64,000 nucleotides of DNA from Psococerastis gibbosa (Eukaryota > Arthropoda > Insecta > Psocodea > Psocidae). The stretch lies in contig OZ020485.1 of the NCBI GenBank assembly GCA_963971405.1, positions 33,313,921-33,377,920 of the forward strand, in the 5' to 3' direction. Made by a program: the position numbers and the translations under genes. Numbering within the stretch: position 1 is the stretch's first letter; every line of letters starts with the position of its first letter. Of this stretch, positions 59,029 to 64,000 are shown in pieces. The notes beneath the pieces are model-generated. The model worked only from the letters and a program-made list of their open reading frames with translations, was not told the DNA's origin and made no database searches.

Positions 59029-59718
59029 CCTAGAGTCCTAGAACGAAGCCTGTGTATTATTTAGCAATAGAAACAGATAATGACAGAAATAGGATGTGAA
59101 ACCCATTTAAAATCATTAAAATTAAATAAATTTGAAGAGCTTCCGTAATCCACAAATTCAATAAAAATATTGTAGCATTGAATAAAAATGTCGCTATTGC
59201 AAATTGCTATTGGAAATGCCTCGAAGTAAGGCATGGCTCACACTTTTACTTTCTAGTAAAGTTTGTCAAAACGGATATTTGACTATGTAGAGAATATCGA
59301 CTAATGTATCAGCAAAGATATAACTATATAACGCTATAGGGAGCACATAAGAGTCCACTCTAAGAGAAATAATTCATGTCGTGCAATAATATTTAGTAAT
59401 AAATGGCTTGTAGAACAGAAAAACAAGACTATGAACCCACAGCTTGCTTAAGGTTCTCCAGGCGCTAACGCATTCGGTTCCAACAATGACGCAAATCTCT
59501 TGTATAGATAGATCTAGCCATCGTGATGTAAAACAAAGCGCCTGAAGTATAATGATTATTAGTTATCATCAGATGGCTGCGTATAATAGTTGCCATATAC
59601 ACAGAAACAGAATGTATAGACCAGGAGAAGATTCAATGTGTACAGTGTAATTAAATGTTAGTGTTGTTCTAAGCCAATTTGAATGAACTTTTGATCCCAA
59701 TGCAAAAATAGGTACCTA
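59029..59718. other. Intron DNA, nothing identified
   Basis: No exon or repeat end is supported. Confidence 0.3.
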
Positions 59719-59726
59719 CTGGCAAT

Positions 59727-59892
59727 AAGGGACGGTTTCAGAAAGTTTTCGGGGGTGGGGGGGGGAGGCGTTAGCCTGAAAAATATCGCGATTCTTTTGC
59801 TTGAGTAATATTTTTTTTCTAATTTCCTTCAAAAGTCCATTCTATCTAGTATAAAGCTAGGGGGGGACTGCCCCCACAAGGATCCGTCCCTG
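59727..59892. mobile_element. hAT-type MITE, CAGGGACGG family, second copy
   Basis: It starts AAGGGACGGTTTCAG and ends GGATCCGTCCCTG. It is flanked by CTGGCAAT (59719-59726) and CAGGCAAT (59893-59900), 7 of 8 identical. It shares GCCTGAAAAATATCGCG and CCTTCAAAAGTCCATTCTAT with 5819-5977. Confidence 0.87.
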
Positions 59893-59900
59893 CAGGCAAT

Positions 59901-61079
59901 AAATTACATGATTAAAACTAGATTCTCAAATCCCTGCTATTTTCTTTGGAGTAATAGCAATTTTTATTCTATACCATCTAAAAAAAAATTAAACCTTCGT
60001 TATTCTAAACTGCATTAGAAATAAAAGTTTCCACATACAGACTTATTGATATTTTTTGTTATTGCCCCTCTCCTCCCCCCAAACACAAGCCTGAATTTGG
60101 GGCCGCTGTAAATAAGTAGCGTGTACTGCATGATTCTTAAAGGTTTTCGTTTCAGGGATTGACAGGTACGGCAGTAGCTAAGCGGAATATTCAATTTGAA
60201 AAAAAAACATGAAACCATAAGTACATTGTATTTTAAGTCATAAACATCGGGGGTTTCCAGATTATATAATTTTAAAAAAGGTTGGGATGGTTTACTATGA
60301 AGGTGTCAGTTGTGTCAATCATTTCTGTTATTTAGGCAATTGATTATCTGTGTATTCGAAATTGATTTGACAAACAATCCCATTCATTCGACATTATGTT
60401 GTAAGGTTCAGATGTGATTTGTCTGGTTTTGTTCACAAGCCAAGCCAACAGGAACGCGAGTGAATACTTTTTTACCACCTAGATTGCGTGCTCCACCTTC
60501 ATTTTTCTTGATTTGATATAAAATGTTTAAATATGTGAAACGCAATCTCCAAATTACGCGGGTTGTCATGAGACTTGTACGAAAATGCGATTATAATTGG
60601 TCAGGCCTGAAGACAACTAGAGAGTAGGTTTGAGTGCTCTGGAATCTAGCTTGTATTAAAACGCCATTTTCTTCGTCAGGATATCATTCTAAGACCATTA
60701 AAATCAAATTTTAATGCTAGGCTGCAGCCACCTGCATAATTGTGTAAAACATGTCAGGCTTATGGCGGCAGGGTTTGTAATAATGGGTAAGTAATGACAG
60801 AGCTAATGTCCCCCTCAATATGTAGCCCTTAAAAAGGCTGAAACCACACACGCATTCGTATTCTACTTGACGATGAGGAGCAATATATTTTGGGGGTTTT
60901 CAAACGATCGAACCTCCTGAGCTGATAGTACGAAACAGTAAGGGGAAAAAAGCACATCTTTATCTAAGCCCCCTGCGGGCCTCCTGCTGTTTAATATTAA
61001 TTTATTCTTGGGGTTAAAAATGTAAACAAAACAATTTTTAATAGAACTATTGATTCTAAAATTATCTTATTTACATTTT
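59901..61079. other. Intron DNA, nothing identified
   Basis: AT-rich. The frame at 60015-60218 (minus) has no motif. A family-W fragment (CTTGGGGTTAAAAATGTAAA) lies near 61008. Confidence 0.3.
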
Positions 61080-61465
61080 TAATAACAGGTTACGATTTAA
61101 AGAGAAGAAAAGAAGATCAGAATCAGTGCATTTGAGATGTATGGAAACAGATGAATGCTGCGCATATCTTGGAGAGATCGTGCCCCTAATGTCCTGAGGC
61201 GAAGGGATACAGAAGCTGAGTTGCTTCTGACGGTTCAGAAACGGAAAGTAACATACTTCGGCCATGTGATGAGGAACGAAATGTATCACCTTTTGGATGT
61301 AATAATCAACGGGAAGATAGAAGGTCTGAGGGCTCCCAGCAGAAGAAGATGAGAAACCTGAGGGAGTGGTTTGGCAAGAGCAGCACGGGTTGTCTTTTCA
61401 GAGCATGTCCAAATTGCCAAGATGATCGCCAATCATCGATATAAGAGGCATTTAAAGATGAAGAG
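61080..61465 (+). mobile_element. Non-LTR retrotransposon 3' end (RTE-like), fragment 3, best preserved
   Basis: The plus strand reads MLRISWRDRAPNVLRRRDTE, then ELLLTVQKRKVTYFGHVMRN, HLLDVIINGKIEGLRAPSRR and, after stops and a shift, REWFGKSS and IAKMIANHR. This is the conserved C-terminal region of endonuclease-reverse transcriptases widespread in insect genomes (R-L-I-W..R..N, L...KRRKL.Y.GH.MRN, GKIEG.R..GRRR, WFG, MIAN.R). The catalytic reverse transcriptase and endonuclease are absent, so it is a dead 5'-truncated insertion within the Antp intron. Confidence 0.8.
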
Positions 61466-61804
61466 GATTAAAAATAACAGGACGTTGTTGAAAAATAGTA
61501 GAATCCGGGATGATAGACCGTGGTCGTTCTGCGTGAAAAAGATTCATCATCATCTGAGGTAGACGAAACGAAGTACGCTTTCCGAATGACCACGGCCGAT
61601 CATACCGGATTCTACTGCTTCGCCTCGTAACTCCACCCGTGAAAGTCTTTGAAATTATATAGCCCGTTGTTCAAAAAATATAGAAAAACTAAATCCCCTA
61701 CTTCAAGTGCCTAGTTGCTCTGATAAAATGAATACTCCTCTAGTCCATTGCTATTTATCTGGTGGACAGGAATTTTTTTAAATAAATAAGTATTGACACA
61801 CATT
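61466..61804. other. Intron DNA, nothing identified
   Basis: A small inverted similarity exists: AATCCGGGATGATAGACCGT (61502) against the right-hand GGCCGATCATACCGGATTCT (61585). No gene is supported. Confidence 0.35.
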
Positions 61805-62000
61805 TTGTACCATTACTAAGAAAATCTAGCGGAGTTAGGGCTATAAAGCCCTCTCTTACACTCAACTAGGACGTCCCGGCACCGCCTGCTTTACATGCCC
61901 TCAGAAGCATGATCAGAAAATGTGACAAGCATGTGACTCGAAACAACAACCTTTCGGGTGAAAGTCGGTGCCTGTACCACTTCTCTACATGTCCTGTCCT
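61805..62000 (-). mobile_element. SINE-1, copy with mutated B box
   Basis: Minus-strand reading: GACATGTAGAGAAGTGGTAC, GACTTTCACCCGAAAGG, then TGTTTCGAGTCAC in place of the perfect B box. The family body follows (AGGGCATGTAAAGCAGGCGG; CTAACTCCGCTAGATTTTCT). T/A-rich sequence follows at the 3' end. Confidence 0.8.
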
Positions 62001-62099
62001 GACCCTTTCAGGGGAGTAGCTAAACTTTTACGATTCGATATGATACACTCGAAGTAGCAGGGTTCAAATTTTCTCTCAGAACGGAAAAAACAGGCTTAA

Positions 62100-62470
62100 G
62101 AGGACATGCTACGTAGAAAATGAGCACCCCAAAATTTGTTGTTTTTATGGACTTTTTATTTTTTATTTAATTAACAAAGCAAGTCCATAAAGATTTGGCT
62201 CAAGGAAGTTGTTGAAGACTACTTCGTGCATCATATAATTGGGTATTTTTACTTCCAAAAATCCCAGAATACGCATAATTTATTTATGGTATTTATGAAA
62301 GAGCTAAGGCACCAAAAATCTAATATTTCCTATTACATGATGCATGAAGCAGTTTTCTACAACTTCCATGAGCCAAATTTGTAATGACTTGCTTTGTTAA
62401 TTAAATAAAAAATAAAAGTAAATAAAAACAACAAATTTTGGGGTGCTCATTTTCTACGTAGCATGTCCTC
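62100..62470. mobile_element. Foldback MITE with TTAA TSD, copy 3
   Basis: It is flanked by TTAA (62096-62099, 62471-62474). It starts GAGGACATGCTACGTAGAAA and ends TTTCTACGTAGCATGTCCTC, a perfect 20-base terminal match. Arms continue through GAGCACCCCAAAATTTGTTG and its complement. This is the least diverged of the three copies and defines the family ends best. Confidence 0.9.
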
Positions 62471-62804
62471 TTAAAGAGGGGTGTTTTGGTATGCAGTAAC
62501 TCATTTAGTGGCATGGTCTGTTTTTCACATTAGTGTTTTTGGGGATACCAGTATTTTTTAAAGTTTTTTTTTTGTTTCCTCAGCGAAATGGTTACCCAAC
62601 TTAAAATAGGAATACACATAACGAATGCGTTACCAACGTAGGGGTTGACTTTATAAACGAATCCGAATTAGTATACACATTTGTTATATGATGTATTTCT
62701 TTGGTAAGCTGAGTAAAATATAAAGTAACAATTGTTATACTATGGAGAAACGTTCGAATTATACACACATGCTGGAAAATTTGTCACTGGAGCAAATAGG
62801 CTTG

Positions 62805-62925
62805 GAGAAGATTTCTATGGTCTGGCGTGTCGAGGGGAAAACCGTGCACTTTCATTTGTTTGGCTACTATGGGCTCACACCACCCTCAAAAATTGTTTCA
62901 ACTTCCCATTTGCTCAAATGACAAA
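62805..62925 (+). repeat. Dispersed repeat Z
   Basis: AGAAGATTTCTATGGTC, GGCGTGTCGAGGGGAAAACC and CAAAAATTGTTTCAAC correspond to 13563-13660. The 106-codon plus frame (62732-63052) spanning it has no recognisable domain, and I do not call it a gene. Confidence 0.55.
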
Positions 62926-63404
62926 TTTCTCAGCGTCTGGCAACGACCTCGAACGTCGGTATTTAGCCAAAACTGGTGAGCCAACTTCAAAGGCAGCAAA
63001 AGCAGCTCCAACAGGGGGGAAGTTTTATATGCAAAAAAGGTGTTGTTGGTAATAGCAGTAGGAGGTTGGTAGCAGAATGACAATGATTTTAACAGCATAG
63101 GTACACATGTACACATGTAAAAGTATCGTTGGCTAATTCGTCGTTTGCGTGAACTAATCCGCGCCAGCCCATCTCGTCCCCGCAATGTGAGGCCTGTCAT
63201 TAATTTCCCATCAAGCAGACCTTCAACTATGTCCGGGACAGAACGCATGTAAGCATGAATCGTACGGCGTATGGAAGACTAGAAAAATATATTGTATGTT
63301 GTAAACATAATACGGAACACGTCTAGAATAGGCATGAATTTTGGTAAGAAGGTCCTAAGTGTCATTTTTTTATAGTTTAATAAGAAGATTGAATACGAAA
63401 ATGT
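62926..63404. other. Intron DNA, nothing identified
   Basis: Opposite-strand frames overlap here without motifs. No exon is supported. Confidence 0.3.
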
Positions 63405-63720
63405 AATGAAGGTATCCAAGTAACCACTTCAGCCGCCTCACTAAGTAACTTCTACAGTATAGTGTCAGTGCCGAATTAACACATGGGAACTTAGGGCTCA
63501 GGTACACGGCCCCCACAAAAATTCCGGCACCCACAAACGAAATTGTTTTTAAAATATAAATTATAAAAATTAAAAGAATTATAAAACTTGAAAAAAATTC
63601 CCAACTAAGTTATAAAATTGGCGGGAAATTAAAGCTTTTTTTTTGCTGCAATATTGGTAGATAGAGTTCGCACCTACGGCCCCACATATCTTGTGTTGAG
63701 TTAGGACACGTCTCCGAAGA
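63405..63720 (-). mobile_element. SINE-2 copy split by an insertion
   Basis: The two outer parts, 63405-63470 (minus: GGCGGCTGAAGTGGTTAC) and 63683-63720 (minus: CGGAGACGTGTCCTAACTCA), are adjacent in other SINE-2 copies. The intervening roughly 210 bp (63471-63682, starting near GTGTCAGTGCCGAATTAACA) is foreign to SINE-2 and contains CACGGCCCCCACAAAAATTC and CCTACGGCCCCACA. The insert is unclassified. Confidence 0.5.
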
Positions 63721-64000
63721 CTTTGAAGATACAATTTTTCGGGTTTTGCTTACAGTGTCTCTGAAACTAACTTATGGGCTCTAGCCGCTAGCGACATCTC
63801 CATTATACAAAATTAAACATGATTAAATTAGTACTGTATATGAAATGGTTCTCTCTACTACTTGGATAGACGAGTGAATATGTAACTTAATAGCTTACGT
63901 AGTTAATTAAATACAAAAGAAAAACTAACAGATTTTGGTGTGATATTTGTGGTCAATATCTGTGTCAGTTTTCTCTTATGTTAGGAAAATAGTGTGGTGT
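63721..64000. other. Intron DNA to the window end, nothing identified
   Basis: AT-rich sequence without a supported exon or repeat end. Confidence 0.3.

Noticed and set aside
62732-63052. 106-codon plus frame as a gene
   Set aside because: It overlaps a dispersed repeat also found at 13563-13660, is overlapped by a frame on the other strand, and has no domain.

Overview
This is animal genomic DNA, AT-rich and intron/intergenic in character. It comes from an insect-type Hox cluster. The only confidently coding sequence is the homeobox-bearing terminal exon of an Antennapedia (Antp) orthologue on the minus strand at 50349-50608. It encodes the full 60-residue Antp-class homeodomain, then the KTKGEPGSG tail typical of insect Antp proteins, and ends in TAA. 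No start codon lies in the exon. It begins right after a splice acceptor, in the phase expected for the intron just before the Antp homeobox. The organism is probably a non-dipteran insect with a large genome and long Hox introns. Order and species cannot be fixed from this sequence.

Layout: because Antp is read right to left, 50609-64000 is the 3' part of the intron before the homeobox exon; the YPWM-bearing upstream exon was not found. 3' UTR and downstream sequence lie below 50349. Bases 1 to about 47.9 kb are intergenic DNA that, in a conserved insect Hox cluster, would run toward ftz/Scr. No second homeobox was seen.

The remainder is a dense, layered deposit of mobile elements. It holds (i) a tRNA-Glu-derived SINE with a clean B box, (ii) a second SINE with a tRNA-like A box and poly-A tail, (iii) a likely 5S-rRNA-derived SINE flanked by a perfect 12-bp duplication, and (iv) decayed 3' ends of two kinds of non-LTR retrotransposon plus an internally deleted derivative. 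It also holds (v) hAT-type MITEs with 8-bp target duplications and unusual subterminal G-runs, (vi) foldback MITEs with TTA/TAA duplications, (vii) foldback MITEs with TTAA duplications, and (viii) several unclassified repeats. Some insertions are nested, so relative ages can be read.

The stretch from about 47.9 to 53.1 kb, centred on the homeobox exon, is nearly free of recognisable repeats apart from one small foldback. A 40-bp-arm hairpin at 41353-41450 and a cluster of exon-like open segments at 29.6-32.2 kb are the best candidates for undescribed functional content.
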